64,000 bases of DNA from Caballeronia sordidicola (GCF_002220365.1 NZ_MTHB01000290.1:43867-107866); one strand, 5' to 3'; numbered from the stretch's first letter, positions 42,194 to 51,155 are shown. Notes: generated by a model not told the origin, from the sequence alone. Made by a program: numbers and translations.

Positions 42194-42410
42194 GGTTGTT
42201 GCTCCATAGAATTGTTGCGAGGCGCGGATTCGCGTTCGCAGCGCACGATGAAGTATCGCGCAACGGCGTTGGCGCCATAAAAACGGCGCGGCACGCCGCA
42301 GTCAAAGGTTTTGCGAGGCTCGAGCAAACGTGCGATCGGGCCTGAACAGTCAGGATTGGTCTTTTGGCCGATGTGTGCCAGTGCTTGTTTTGCAACGTTT
42401 GGGGGTCGCC
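42194..42410. other. Intergenic region upstream of a possible small gene
   Basis: No gene seen. The 5' side holds the DUF2520 gene promoter on the minus strand. Confidence 0.3.
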
Positions 42411-42572
42411 ATGAGTATTTTTGCGTATCGGAAACACCTGCGTTTTCTTAGCCAGACACATCGGCGCCAATGGTGGGATCAGCGCAAGCGGCTTACGCCG
42501 CGGGTCAGGATCAGCGGGGCATACGTGCCGCCCAGCGTCACCCGTGAATTTGCTTACGTGAAGGTGGGCTGA
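42411..42572 (+). CDS. Possible 53-residue small basic protein
   Basis: The frame from the ATG at 42411 reads MSIFAYRKHLRFLSQTHRRQ and then WWDQRKRL..., ending EFAYVKVG. It is basic and rich in aromatic and arginine residues. GGGGG lies 5 nt before the ATG. A stem-loop with a T-rich tail (about 42621-42663) follows. No family is recognised and the frame could be chance. Confidence 0.35.
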   Translation: MSIFAYRKHLRFLSQTHRRQWWDQRKRLTPRVRISGAYVPPSVTREFAYVKVG

Positions 42573-42620
42573 GAGGGGAGTCGAATCCATCTGCCTAAGA
42601 AATCAGCACCGTTTGCGGAG

Positions 42621-42663
42621 GCCCCGCTCGACGCTTCCCGGTCGGCGGGGCTTTCCATTTTTA
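42621..42663 (+). terminator. Possible terminator after the small frame
   Basis: Stem GCCCCGC (42621-42627) with GCGGGGC (42645-42651), a 17-nt loop, and a TTTCCATTTTT tail. Weaker than the other terminators in the window. Confidence 0.45.
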
Positions 42664-42966
42664 GGGCGCTAAAAGCAAATTGTAATGAATCATTACTTTG
42701 GTGACATTCGGCTTAGCGGCTTGGACAACGGCAACAGCCGGCGTCTTTCTCAGCAAACCCTTAATCCGTCTCGATAAGCCTGTGCGCCAAGGCTGGCGAG
42801 GCTGACCGCCCGCTTGAAATTAGGCAGACAAAATCCCGTTTTTGGACTGTAGATATTGCAATTTGCAACAATTGCTTAAGCTGAAATTCAGGGTTTTTAG
42901 CTACATTGAATGCATGTCGTTGCGGTAGCCGGTCATCTGTACAGGACCGCGGCGTGGAGAATAAAA
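42664..42966. other. AT-richer upstream region of the secreted Pro/Tyr/Gly protein
   Basis: About 300 bp, less GC-rich than neighbours, with no gene. It should hold the promoter of the gene at 42967. No clear boxes were chosen. Confidence 0.4.
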
Positions 42967-43290
42967 GTGAAAAAGATCATCCAGATTTTGGCTGCCGCCG
43001 CACTTGGCGTAGGCCTTGTAAGCGCCGCGCAAGCGCACGTTTCGGTGGGGATTGGCATTGGGGTGCCGGCTTATCCCGTGTACGCGGCTCCGCCGCCGCC
43101 CGTGTATTACGCGCCGGGCCCGGTTGTATATGCGCCGCCGCCGGTGGTCTACGCACCGCCGCCCGTTGTGGTCGGCGGCTATTACGGTGGTGGTCCGTAC
43201 TGGCGTGGTCATTATCGTGGCGGTTACGGGTATGGATATCACGGCGGATATCGCGGCTACCACGGTGGTTATGGCGGCTGGCGCCACTGA
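42967..43290 (+). CDS. Secreted Pro/Tyr/Gly-rich low-complexity protein
   Basis: A 107-residue protein from a GTG at 42967, chosen because GGAG is 8 nt upstream and the frame then starts with a good signal peptide (VKKIIQILAAAALGVGLVSAAQA, cleavage after residue 23). A longer frame from 42910 would put charged residues in front. The mature protein has a Pro/Val/Tyr stretch (PPPPVYYAPGPVVYAPPPVVYAPPP) and then a Gly/Tyr/His stretch (GYGYHGGYRGYHGGYGG), given here only in outline. Such proteins are common in Burkholderia and are probably surface or periplasmic, but the role is unknown. Confidence 0.75.
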   Translation: MKKIIQILAAAALGVGLVSAAQAHVSVGIGIGVPAYPVYAAPPPPVYYAPGPVVYAPPPVVYAPPPVVVGGYYGGGPYWRGHYRGGYGYGYHGGYRGYHGGYGGWRH

Positions 43291-43516
43291 AACCGCAGGC
43301 GCGACCGGATCCGCTAACTGATTTTTTGAATATTGGATCGGCAGCAATACAGCGCAGCGCCGGCATCGAGCCGGGTTGCGCTGTTTTATTTTGCATCTGG
43401 GGTTCTTCCGTTATCAACGCTCGGTCCAACCGCCGTGTTAGCTGCTCGGCCAGCTTTCCAAACGCTCCACGATGCTGGGACAATGGTGGTTCCTCAACCG
43501 CCGCCCTTGAGTTCCG

Positions 43517-44482
43517 ATGTCAATCCTTCCCGCACCCACCTACGCCGACGTCGCCGACGCCGCAGAACGTATTGCCGGCGCCGCTCATCGCACGCCCGTG
43601 ATGACTTCCCGCACCGCCGACGCGCTCACCGGCGCGAACCTGTTCTTCAAGTGCGAGAACTTCCAGCGCATGGGCGCTTTCAAGTTTCGGGGTGCGTTCA
43701 ACGCGATCTCGCATTTCTCCGAGTCCCAGCGCCAGGCCGGCGTCCTGACTTATTCATCGGGCAACCACGCGCAGGCAATCGCGCTGTCGGCGCGCATCGC
43801 CGGCATCAAGGCAACAATCATCATGCCGGAGGACGCGCCGGCCGCGAAGATGGAAGCCACGCGGGGTTACGGCGGCGAAGTGATCACGTACGACCGATAC
43901 ACAGAGAATCGCGAGGAGATTGGTGCGAGGCTCGCGCAAGAGCGCGGCATGACGCTGATTCCGCCTTACGACCATCCTCATGTGATCGCGGGGCAGGGGA
44001 CGTCGGCGAAGGAGCTCATCGAAGAAACCGGGCCGCTGGATTATCTGTTCGTGTGCCTGGGTGGCGGAGGCTTGCTCGCCGGTTGCGCGCTGGCGGCAGC
44101 CGAACTGAGCCCATCATGCACGGTGATCGGCGTGGAGCCGGAGGCGGGCAACGACGCACAGCAATCGCTCGAACGCGGAGAGATCGTCCATATAGAAGTA
44201 CCGCGCACGATTGCCGACGGCGCTGCATCTACGCACGTGGGTGAATACAACTTTCCGATTCTGAAGCGCTACGTGGACCGGGTCGTCACCGTCAGCGACG
44301 ACCAGCTCGTGCAGACCATGAAGTTCTTCGCGCAGCGCATGAAGATGGTGGTTGAGCCAACGGGTTGTCTGGCTGCGGCCGCCGTGCTGCAGGGCATCGT
44401 GCCGGTGAAGGGTAAGCGCGTGGGCGTGTTGGTCAGCGGCGGCAATGTCGACCTGGCGCGATTCGCTCAATTCCTCGCTTGA
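43517..44482 (+). CDS. Threonine/serine dehydratase-like PLP enzyme
   Basis: A 321-residue fold-type II PLP enzyme of the threonine dehydratase/serine racemase group. The PLP lysine lies in MGAFKFRGAFNAI (K57) with the NH-binding SSGNHAQAIA motif at 85-94, the phosphate-binding GGGGLLAG at about 182-189 and a final SGGNVD. The C-terminal regulatory domain of biosynthetic IlvA is absent. Candidates are a catabolic threonine dehydratase, threo-3-hydroxyaspartate ammonia-lyase or serine racemase. The frame lacks a strong ribosome-binding site. It runs convergent to lysE. Confidence 0.88.
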   Translation: MSILPAPTYADVADAAERIAGAAHRTPVMTSRTADALTGANLFFKCENFQRMGAFKFRGAFNAISHFSESQRQAGVLTYSSGNHAQAIALSARIAGIKATIIMPEDAPAAKMEATRGYGGEVITYDRYTENREEIGARLAQERGMTLIPPYDHPHVIAGQGTSAKELIEETGPLDYLFVCLGGGGLLAGCALAAAELSPSCTVIGVEPEAGNDAQQSLERGEIVHIEVPRTIADGAASTHVGEYNFPILKRYVDRVVTVSDDQLVQTMKFFAQRMKMVVEPTGCLAAAAVLQGIVPVKGKRVGVLVSGGNVDLARFAQFLA

Positions 44483-44492
44483 CAGCGTGACG

Positions 44493-45171
44493 TCATAGCG
44501 TCTGCGCGCCCTTCAGGATCAGGTCGTGATAACCGTTGACGATCACGCTGTACGAGAAGTATGCGAACAGCACCGCCGATAAAATGTGGCAAGCGCGCAG
44601 CAACGTCGTCCCTGCGCGTTTGCGGCCATGGCTGGCGAGCGAGCAGATAAACAGCGTCCAGCCGAGCCCGCCGCAAAAGAAGCCGATGAGAAACACCGAC
44701 GCGCTTAGCCCGCCTGTTGCGCCGGCTTTCGCGATCAGTGCGCCGCCCACGGCGGCGAACCAGAGGATCGCGCTTGGCGAAGACACGGCGAGCAGGGCGC
44801 CGCGCATGAAGCTGCGCAAGTGTGAGGGCCGCGGCGTGGCGATCAGATCGGGTTCCCCCGCAACCGGCGGCGCCGATGCCGGAAACAGCGCTTCACGCGC
44901 CATTTTGAAGGTCAGGAACAGCAGCACGATCGAGCCGCCGATCCAGACGACCCAGCGCACGGTATCAAACTGGAGCAGCGCGGCCATGCCCGCGAGTGCA
45001 AGCGCTGCGTAGACGAGATCGCCGAAACAGGTGCCGAGGCCGAGCATCATGCCCGGCCTGAAGCCGTGGGTAAGCGTCAATGAGATGATCGCGACGTTTG
45101 CGATACCAAATATCCAGACACAACGACAACGACAGAAACAATCCATCAGACAGCAATGGCAACACGTGCAT
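44493..45171 (-). pseudogene. LysE family amino-acid exporter with a 7-bp frameshift
   Basis: The family's usual N terminus, MHVLPLLSDGLFLSLSLCL, is encoded from 45171 and the rest, GIANVAIISLTLTHGFRPGM (continuing to the stop at 44493), is in another frame. Joining LCL to GIAN requires removing exactly 7 bp (GATATTT, plus-strand positions 45108-45114). Apart from that the gene is intact, with six membrane helices and the GTCFGDLVYAALAL motif. Unless the difference is a sequencing artefact, the protein is not made normally. Translation from the internal ATG at 45146 would lack the true first helix. Confidence 0.7.
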
Positions 45172-45276
45172 CCCGACTTTCCTTTTTGATCTTTTTGTAT
45201 TGAGCGAAGCGGGTTGTCCGGCTTCGTGAATTCATCTTGCTACGGCGTGCGGGGCAACCGGTCGACCGCTCCCGTA

Positions 45277-46335
45277 CTAAACGCGCTCGAGCGGCACCGA
45301 CACCACCAGCCGCCCTGTCTCGATACCCATCGTGTTACGCATTGGCGGGTTTCCATAAGCAGCGAGTTGCGCGCGCTGCGTTTCCTGGCCTATGTCGAGT
45401 TGCGCCAGAACATGCGTGACGACTGCGTAAAGCACGGCCGTGTTGCCGTCTTCCACCTTGACCGCAATGCCCAGTGATCCGCGCGCACCGGTAGCACGGA
45501 CACCGATCGCATAACTCGCATCGGCGCCTACTTTACCGACCAGATCGCCGCCGAAGGCCTGCATCAACGCGGTACAGAATCGGCCGTCGCCCGCGACGAG
45601 TTCCGGATACGCCGTCATCGCGCGATAGATCCGGGCCAGGGCTTTCGAGCGTGGCGTGGTGTCAACCCCGGTGTCAACCCCGGTCTCAACCCCGGTCTCA
45701 ACCGCCGCCTTCGCGTCGGCCATCTTCATGAACAGCCGGGCGAGCCGATCCAGGGGGAAGGCCGGCGTGGGCAGATTGCAGCCATCAATAGCCCATTGCA
45801 CGCCGTCTTCAGGCAGATCGCACAACTCGGCCACGGTCCGTTTCACCCGAACCTGCAGCGGATGCTCAGGCAGGTGATAGTCAAGGACGGCCGCGCCCAG
45901 CGCCTGCGCACCCGCCAGCATGCCCGCATGTTTGCCCGAGCAATTGCTGCATACGCCGGTTGGCGTGAAATCACGCCTGATCCATTCCTTCAAGACCGCG
46001 TCCGACAAAGGCGCATGGCCGCCGCATCGGAGATCGGCTTCGGTGACGTGCGCCTTCTCCAGCATGGCGCGTGTGCGCTCTATGTGGCGCGGCTCGCTGT
46101 TGTGCGATGCGCACATCAGGGCGAGATCGGCGTCGTCAAAACCGAAACGGTCCAGCGCGCCCGTTTCCAGCACCGCAAGCGCTTGCGCCGGTTTCGCCGC
46201 GGACCGCGCGAGCGTCATGCGTGACGGATCGCCGAACGCGTAGATCAACCGGCCATTGGCATCGACCACCGCCACATGCGCGGCATGCGTGTTTTCAACC
46301 AGACTCCCTCGATAAACCGTCGCCGCAACGTTCAT
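45277..46335 (-). CDS. Asparaginase (thermolabile, Rhizobium etli type)
   Basis: A 352-residue protein of the Asparaginase_II family, unrelated to the E. coli AnsA/AnsB class. It has the opening VYRGSLVENTHAAHVAVVDA, the serine segment FARSAAKPAQALAV (in the form LARSAAKPAQ here), the SHNSEPRHIERTRAML segment, and the cysteines in PTGVCSNCSGKHAGML and IDGCNLPTPAFPL. It hydrolyses asparagine to aspartate. The ATG at 46335 overlaps the ubiD stop by 4 bp, so the two may be co-translated. Near residues 210-225 it contains a tetrapeptide repeat V-E/D-T-G encoded by 12-bp repeats. Confidence 0.9.
   Translation of the reverse strand: MNVAATVYRGSLVENTHAAHVAVVDANGRLIYAFGDPSRMTLARSAAKPAQALAVLETGALDRFGFDDADLALMCASHNSEPRHIERTRAMLEKAHVTEADLRCGGHAPLSDAVLKEWIRRDFTPTGVCSNCSGKHAGMLAGAQALGAAVLDYHLPEHPLQVRVKRTVAELCDLPEDGVQWAIDGCNLPTPAFPLDRLARLFMKMADAKAAVETGVETGVDTGVDTTPRSKALARIYRAMTAYPELVAGDGRFCTALMQAFGGDLVGKVGADASYAIGVRATGARGSLGIAVKVEDGNTAVLYAVVTHVLAQLDIGQETQRAQLAAYGNPPMRNTMGIETGRLVVSVPLERV
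45661..45708. repeat. In-frame 12-bp tandem repeat inside the asparaginase gene
   Basis: Three close copies of GTCAACCCCGGT (with C for the first G in the third) and a fourth partly changed. They encode VETG/VDTG repeats. Repeat number may vary between strains. Confidence 0.75.
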
Positions 46336-47939
46336 GAGCGCTTCCCTCCGGAAAAGCCGATTTCGTCCCATAGCGCGTCGACGCGCCGTTTCACCGCATC
46401 GTCCATCGTGATCGGCCGGCCCCATTCGCGGTCGGTTTCGCCGGGCCATTTGTTGGTGGCGTCGAGCCCCATCTTCGATCCCAACCCCGCCTTCGGCGAC
46501 GCGAAATCGAGATAGTCGATCGGGGTGTTATCGACCAGCACCGTGTCGCGCGACGGATCGATGCGCGTGGTGATCGCCCAGATCACCTCCTTCCAGTCGC
46601 GGATGTTGACATCGGCGTCCACCACCACGATGAACTTCGTATACATGAACTGCCGCAGGAAGCTCCAGACGCCGAACATCACGCGCTTCGCGTGGCCCGG
46701 ATAGCTCTTCCTGATCTGAACGATCGCCATTCGATAACTGCAGCCCTCGGGCGGCAGGTAGAAGTCGGTGATCTCGGTGAACTGCTTTTGCAAGAGCGGC
46801 ACGAACACTTCGTTGAGTGCCACGCCGAGCACGGCCGGTTCGTCGGGCGGCTTACCTGTATAGGTAGAGTGATAGAGCGCGTCGCGGCGCATGGTGATCT
46901 TTTCGACGGTGAAGACCGGGAACCACTCTTGTTCGTTGTAATAGCCGGTGTGGTCGCCGTATGGGCCTTCGAGCGCATGCTCGTATTTCGCCGACGATGA
47001 ATTCGTTGGCCGCGGCGGCGCGCCGGCGGGCAGTGGCGGAACAGGGCCGTCCTGCGGATAGATGAAGCCTTCGAGCACGATCTCCGCGCGCGCGGGTACC
47101 TGCAACGTATCGACACCCGGCGTAAGGCATTTTGCCAACTCGGTTCTTGCGCCGCGCAGCAAGCCGGCAAATTGATATTCGGAAAGCGAGTCCGGCACGG
47201 GCGTCACCGCGCCAAGAATGGTGGCCGGATCCGCACCAAGGACCACCGCCACCGGATACGGTTTGCCCGGATTGGCGAGCGCGAACTCGCGGAAATCCAG
47301 CGCGCCGCCCCGGTGCGCGAGCCAGCGCATGATCAACTTGTTGCGCCCGATCAGCTGCTGCCGATAGATGCCAAGGTTCTGCCGCGTCTTGTTCGGGCCG
47401 CGCGTGACTGTGAGTCCCCAGGTGATGAGCGGGCCCGCGTCGCCTGGCCAGCACGTCTGAATGGGCAGGCGCGCCAGATCGACGTCCTGTCCTTCCCATA
47501 CGATCTCCTGGCAGGGCGGCGAACTAACCGTTTTCGGCGCCATGTCCCAGACGGCTTTCGCCAGCGACACCAACTTGCCCGCGTCCTTCAGGCCTTTCGG
47601 CGGCTCGGGTTCCTTGAGCGCCGACAACAACCGGCCGACGTCGCGCAACGACTCGAGCGCGGCTTTATCGCTGAGGAGACTGGGATCGGCCGCCGCCTGA
47701 GCTTGCGTCTCGATACCCATGCCGAGCGCCACGCGCCTCGGGGTACCGAACAGGTTGGCCAGCACGGGCATGGAGTGTCCCGTCGGCGCCTGGAACAGCA
47801 ACGCTGGACCCCCCGAACGCAGGACGCGATCCGAGAGTTCGGTCATTTCAAGGACGGGCGAAACCGGCTGGCTGATGCGGCGCAATTCGCCGAGTGTTTC
47901 GAGGCGGGCGGTGAAGTCGCGCAGGTCTTTGTATTTCAT
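46332..47939 (-). CDS. ubiD: 4-hydroxy-3-polyprenylbenzoate decarboxylase (UbiD)
   Basis: Decarboxylates the octaprenyl-4-hydroxybenzoate intermediate of ubiquinone synthesis, using prenylated FMN made by UbiX. The 535-residue protein starts MKYKDLRDFTARLETLGELRRI and contains the UbiD segments NLGIYRQQLIGRNKLIMRW, EFALANPGKPYPVAVVLGADP and GYYNEQEWFPVFTVEKITMR. The conserved E-x-R-E region near VDADVNIRDWKEVIWAI is also present. Length is somewhat greater than the E. coli protein. Its stop overlaps the asparaginase start. No ubiX is in the window. Confidence 0.95.
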   Translation of the reverse strand: MKYKDLRDFTARLETLGELRRISQPVSPVLEMTELSDRVLRSGGPALLFQAPTGHSMPVLANLFGTPRRVALGMGIETQAQAAADPSLLSDKAALESLRDVGRLLSALKEPEPPKGLKDAGKLVSLAKAVWDMAPKTVSSPPCQEIVWEGQDVDLARLPIQTCWPGDAGPLITWGLTVTRGPNKTRQNLGIYRQQLIGRNKLIMRWLAHRGGALDFREFALANPGKPYPVAVVLGADPATILGAVTPVPDSLSEYQFAGLLRGARTELAKCLTPGVDTLQVPARAEIVLEGFIYPQDGPVPPLPAGAPPRPTNSSSAKYEHALEGPYGDHTGYYNEQEWFPVFTVEKITMRRDALYHSTYTGKPPDEPAVLGVALNEVFVPLLQKQFTEITDFYLPPEGCSYRMAIVQIRKSYPGHAKRVMFGVWSFLRQFMYTKFIVVVDADVNIRDWKEVIWAITTRIDPSRDTVLVDNTPIDYLDFASPKAGLGSKMGLDATNKWPGETDREWGRPITMDDAVKRRVDALWDEIGFSGGKRS

Positions 47940-48227
47940 CGGCTAAAGGGAAGGGGCCTGCGGGAAGCGCGGTCTGCGTATAAGGATAAAAGGGCACGGA
48001 CAGCAGACGCGACGGCTGATGTAGCGGTTCAAGTGGCGTCCAAGCCCTTTGTGAGGAACTTTCGCGCGCGGGCGATTGTCGATTTTACCTGTGTTGATGT
48101 CGGTACGTCAGAGCACACAACGGCACAAATCCGGCGTTTCCGCTGGAAAGTGGCTTGGCAGGCCGTTCTCGCCGCCCTGAACAGTGTTCATAATTACTGA
48201 AAGTAATAGCTTTTACATTTACCAGCA
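47940..48227. other. Intergenic region, no gene seen
   Basis: About 290 bp between the ubiD start (minus) and the promoter of the lytic transglycosylase. It should hold the ubiD promoter. Nothing else was noticed. Confidence 0.4.
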
Positions 48228-48255
48228 TTGACGGATCATTTGAGCCTGCTAGAAT
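48228..48255 (+). promoter_or_regulatory. Sigma-70 promoter for the lytic transglycosylase gene
   Basis: TTGACG (48228-48233) and TAGAAT (48250-48255), spacer 16 bp. It gives an untranslated leader of about 350 nt, in which a short GC stem with five T (48373-48397) may act as an attenuator. Confidence 0.65.
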
Positions 48256-48609
48256 CCTTTTTCATTGACAACACCAATTGAAACTTTTTACCACTGCCTC
48301 AGGTCTTTTGAAACGACGCGACGCGTCACCTGCGCCGGATTAGTACGGTGAATCAAGGCTTTGGTTTTCTTGCCGGCGCTCTTCTTCGCCGGTTTTTCGC
48401 GTGGTGACCTTTGTGCGCGCCCCGGCATGTCCTTCGTGCTGCGCGCACCCGGAAGACGTAATGTTCCGGTCAGGTTTCCCCAACGGTTTGTGCCGTTTTC
48501 CCGATACCGCTCGTGGCTAACCCAGGGCTGGCGGTGTCGATTTCTGCGTGGTGGACCAGTTTTTCGGGTTTTCATCTGCGGAAATCACGTAATTTGGGAG
48601 ATCCATCCA

Positions 48610-49770
48610 ATGAATGCTTGGTTGTCGTGGCGTCCCGACGCTCGCCTGGCGCTCCATCTACGCGCTATGCTGCGTCGCGCCAAACACATGAGTCTGACGG
48701 TTTTTAGCCTGGTCGGTTGCGCTGCTGTAGTGACCGCGCTGGCGCTGTGGCTGCTTCCCGCCTGGCGCGGTTCGTTTGCCGCCAAACTCATGCCCCTCGT
48801 TTCGGCCGCGGTGCAAGCCGGTCCGGCCCGGTTGCTCTCCGGACAACCTTTCCCCCCCTTCGCGCTTGGACATCAGCGTGAAGAGGAGTTGCGCAACGGT
48901 ACTGGCGAGACGACTTCACTCGGCGCTGCTGCCAGCGACGACGACAGCACCCGTAAGCTCACGGGTGGCCTGAGCCTCGCCGTGTCGCCAAACGGGCTCG
49001 ATCCGCGCACGTTGCCGACTGTTGCGACGCTTGCCAGCGCGATTTCATCGCAACGGGTTGTCGCCGATGCTCGCGACGACCGCGTGCTCGTGTCGGATCG
49101 TGAGCAAAACCTGGTGGCAAACTTCATTGCGCGGCGTTATCACGTGGCGCAGGAACCGGTCGGTGAGCTGGTGAAAGCAGCCTTCGATACCGGCCGCGAG
49201 GTTGGCCTCGATCCGCTGTTGCTGCTGTCCGTCATGGCGATCGAATCGGGTTTCAATCCGTATGCTGAAAGTGGCGTGGGTGCGCAAGGGTTGATGCAGG
49301 TGATGTCGAAGGTTCACTCCGACAAATTCCAGTATTTCGGTGGTTCGCATGCAGCGCTCGAACCGCTCGCAAACATCAAGGTCGGTGCCCTGGTGCTGAA
49401 GGATTGCATTGCACGAGGCGGTTCGGTGGCGGGTGGATTGCGCTTCTACGTGGGTTCGACGGCACAGGACGACGGCGGTTACGGCGCGAAGGTCCTGGCC
49501 GAACGTTCGCGCTTGCGCGACGTAGCCCGTGGCCGCAATGTGCCGATCGTCACGCCGCAAGCCCCGGTGCAGCCTGCGCCAAAGCAAGTGGTGGCGTCGG
49601 CTTCTCCGTCTAACTCAGGGACCGGCGAAAAGCGTGTGCACGTGACGCTCGACGGCGCTCCGGCCATAACAGCGCCGGCCAAGTCCGCACCGCAAGCCAG
49701 CGACCATAACAATACCGACGACGCAGACGCGCAAGCAAAGCATGTCGCTTCGGCGGAGTTCGGTGCTTAA
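48610..49770 (+). CDS. Membrane-anchored lytic transglycosylase (SLT domain)
   Basis: A 386-residue protein with a membrane anchor near residues 29-48 (SLTVFSLVGCAAVVTALALW) and a C-terminal goose-type SLT domain (about 180-305). The domain has the catalytic glutamate in SVMAIESGFNPYAESGVGAQGLMQVM and the NIKVGALVLKDCI segment. The long linker and the low-complexity Ala/Pro/Ser tail (about 320-386) are poorly conserved. It is expected to cleave peptidoglycan glycan strands in the periplasm. The ATG at 48610 is chosen because GGGAG lies 9 nt upstream; frames opening at 48361 have no site. Monocistronic with its own promoter and terminator. Confidence 0.88.
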   Translation: MNAWLSWRPDARLALHLRAMLRRAKHMSLTVFSLVGCAAVVTALALWLLPAWRGSFAAKLMPLVSAAVQAGPARLLSGQPFPPFALGHQREEELRNGTGETTSLGAAASDDDSTRKLTGGLSLAVSPNGLDPRTLPTVATLASAISSQRVVADARDDRVLVSDREQNLVANFIARRYHVAQEPVGELVKAAFDTGREVGLDPLLLLSVMAIESGFNPYAESGVGAQGLMQVMSKVHSDKFQYFGGSHAALEPLANIKVGALVLKDCIARGGSVAGGLRFYVGSTAQDDGGYGAKVLAERSRLRDVARGRNVPIVTPQAPVQPAPKQVVASASPSNSGTGEKRVHVTLDGAPAITAPAKSAPQASDHNNTDDADAQAKHVASAEFGA

Positions 49771-49823
49771 AGCGTTGCGTTAAAGGCCAAAGCCCGAGTT
49801 GTTAATCGTGGGCCGGGTAAGAC

Positions 49824-49860
49824 AAAAAGCCGTTCCAACGTAAGTTGGAACGGCTTTTTT
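49824..49860. terminator. Bidirectional terminator, transglycosylase/aminotransferase
   Basis: A 16-bp stem starting AAAAAGCCGTTCCAAC with loop GTAA and six T. The A run on the left also allows use by the convergent minus-strand gene. Confidence 0.9.
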
Positions 49861-49917
49861 GCTTCTGCTTTCCTGAGAGATATCTGAGAGAGCGGAGCCG
49901 TGGCTCAAACCCGTGGC

Positions 49918-51138
49918 TCAAACCCGAAACAGCGTTCCCAGCCGTTGCACGGCCTCTTCAAGCTGTGAGTACGCGGTCGCGTAAGACAGCCGGATATAGT
50001 CCTGCGGCGCATGGAAGCCGAAATCGGTCCCCGGTACCAGCACGACCCCGGCGTCGTGCAGCATGGAACGCGTCAATGCGTTGCTGTCGCCGGCCGCCGG
50101 ATGCGCGACGTGCCGTGTATCGGCATAAACGTAGAACGCGCCGTCCGGCACAACAGGCACTTCGAAACCCAGCGAACGCAGTGCCGGCACGATGAAATCT
50201 CGCCTGCGCCCGAATTCCAGTCGCCGCGACTCGTAAATCGCGAGCGTGGCCGGCTCGAAACACGCCAGTGCCGCATGCTGCGCGAGCGCCGACGCGCAGA
50301 TGAACAGGTTCTGCGAGAGCTTTTCCATGGTGGCGACCATCGCTGGCGGCACCACGAGCCAGCCGAGCCGCCAGCCGGTCATGTTGAAGTATTTCGAAAA
50401 GCTGTTCACCGTGACCACGTCGTCGCCCAGTGAAAGGGCCGACACGGGCTTCGCGTCGTAGCTCAGGCCCTGATAGATCTCATCGACAATCGTAAAACCG
50501 CCGTGCGCACGCACTACGTCGACAATTTTCGCGAGTTCGTCCGGTTCAATGGACGTGCCAGTCGGATTGGACGGCGACGCGAGCAGGACGCCGCGCGTGG
50601 CGGACGTCCAATGTGCTTCGACCTGAGCCGCCGTCAACTGAAACCGCTCGGCCGGACCACTCGGGATCAGGACCGGACGGCCTTCGGTGGCGGCCACGAA
50701 ATGGCGATTGCACGGGTAGCACGGGTCAGGCATCAGCACTTCGTCGTCGCGATCGACCAGCGCGGTGCACGCCAGCAGCAGCGCGGCCGACGCGCCCGCC
50801 GTCACCACAATGCGCGCCGGATCGATATCGAGCCCAAACGTGTCGCGATAGTGGCCGGAAATAGCCTCGCGCAACGACGCCAGTCCGAGCGCATTCGTGT
50901 ACTGCGTGACGCCGCGACGCAAGGCGTCGGTGGCGGCCGCGATCACCGGTTCCGGCGCCGTGAAATCCGGTTCGCCGATGCCCATGTGAATGATGTTGCG
51001 GCCCGCCCGTTCAAGCGCCTGCGCTTGTTTCGCCAGTTCCATCACATAGAACGGTTCGATGGCGTCAACGCGGGCGGCGTATCGGATGGCGCCGCGTGGG
51101 ATAGCTGCGTTCAACGGTTCTTTTGCGAAGTTCATCAA
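49918..51138 (-). CDS. Class I/II PLP-dependent aminotransferase
   Basis: A 406-residue aminotransferase. PLP binding is by the lysine in VNSFSKYFNMTGWRLGW, with IVDEIYQGLSYD and LASPSNPTGTSIEPDEL also typical. The class includes aspartate, alanine and valine-pyruvate aminotransferases; substrate cannot be deduced. It lies 17 bp after nusB on the same strand, a position common in Burkholderia rib/nusB regions. The first two codons are ATG ATG, so the start may be at either. It is not of the AepT/PhnW type and should not be taken as the missing phosphonate transaminase. Confidence 0.9.
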   Translation of the reverse strand: MMNFAKEPLNAAIPRGAIRYAARVDAIEPFYVMELAKQAQALERAGRNIIHMGIGEPDFTAPEPVIAAATDALRRGVTQYTNALGLASLREAISGHYRDTFGLDIDPARIVVTAGASAALLLACTALVDRDDEVLMPDPCYPCNRHFVAATEGRPVLIPSGPAERFQLTAAQVEAHWTSATRGVLLASPSNPTGTSIEPDELAKIVDVVRAHGGFTIVDEIYQGLSYDAKPVSALSLGDDVVTVNSFSKYFNMTGWRLGWLVVPPAMVATMEKLSQNLFICASALAQHAALACFEPATLAIYESRRLEFGRRRDFIVPALRSLGFEVPVVPDGAFYVYADTRHVAHPAAGDSNALTRSMLHDAGVVLVPGTDFGFHAPQDYIRLSYATAYSQLEEAVQRLGTLFRV

Positions 51139-51155
51139 TTGGAGAGACCAGTCGT

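Noticed and set aside
48288..48575. 95-codon basic minus-strand frame upstream of the transglycosylase
   Set aside because: It contains a Lys-rich stretch that looks histone-like, but there is no ribosome-binding site and it overlaps the promoter leader of the plus-strand gene.
49918..51138. Class I/II aminotransferase as the missing 2-aminoethylphosphonate transaminase
   Set aside because: It is far from the phosphonate operon, stands beside nusB, and belongs to a different aminotransferase class from the known AEP enzymes.
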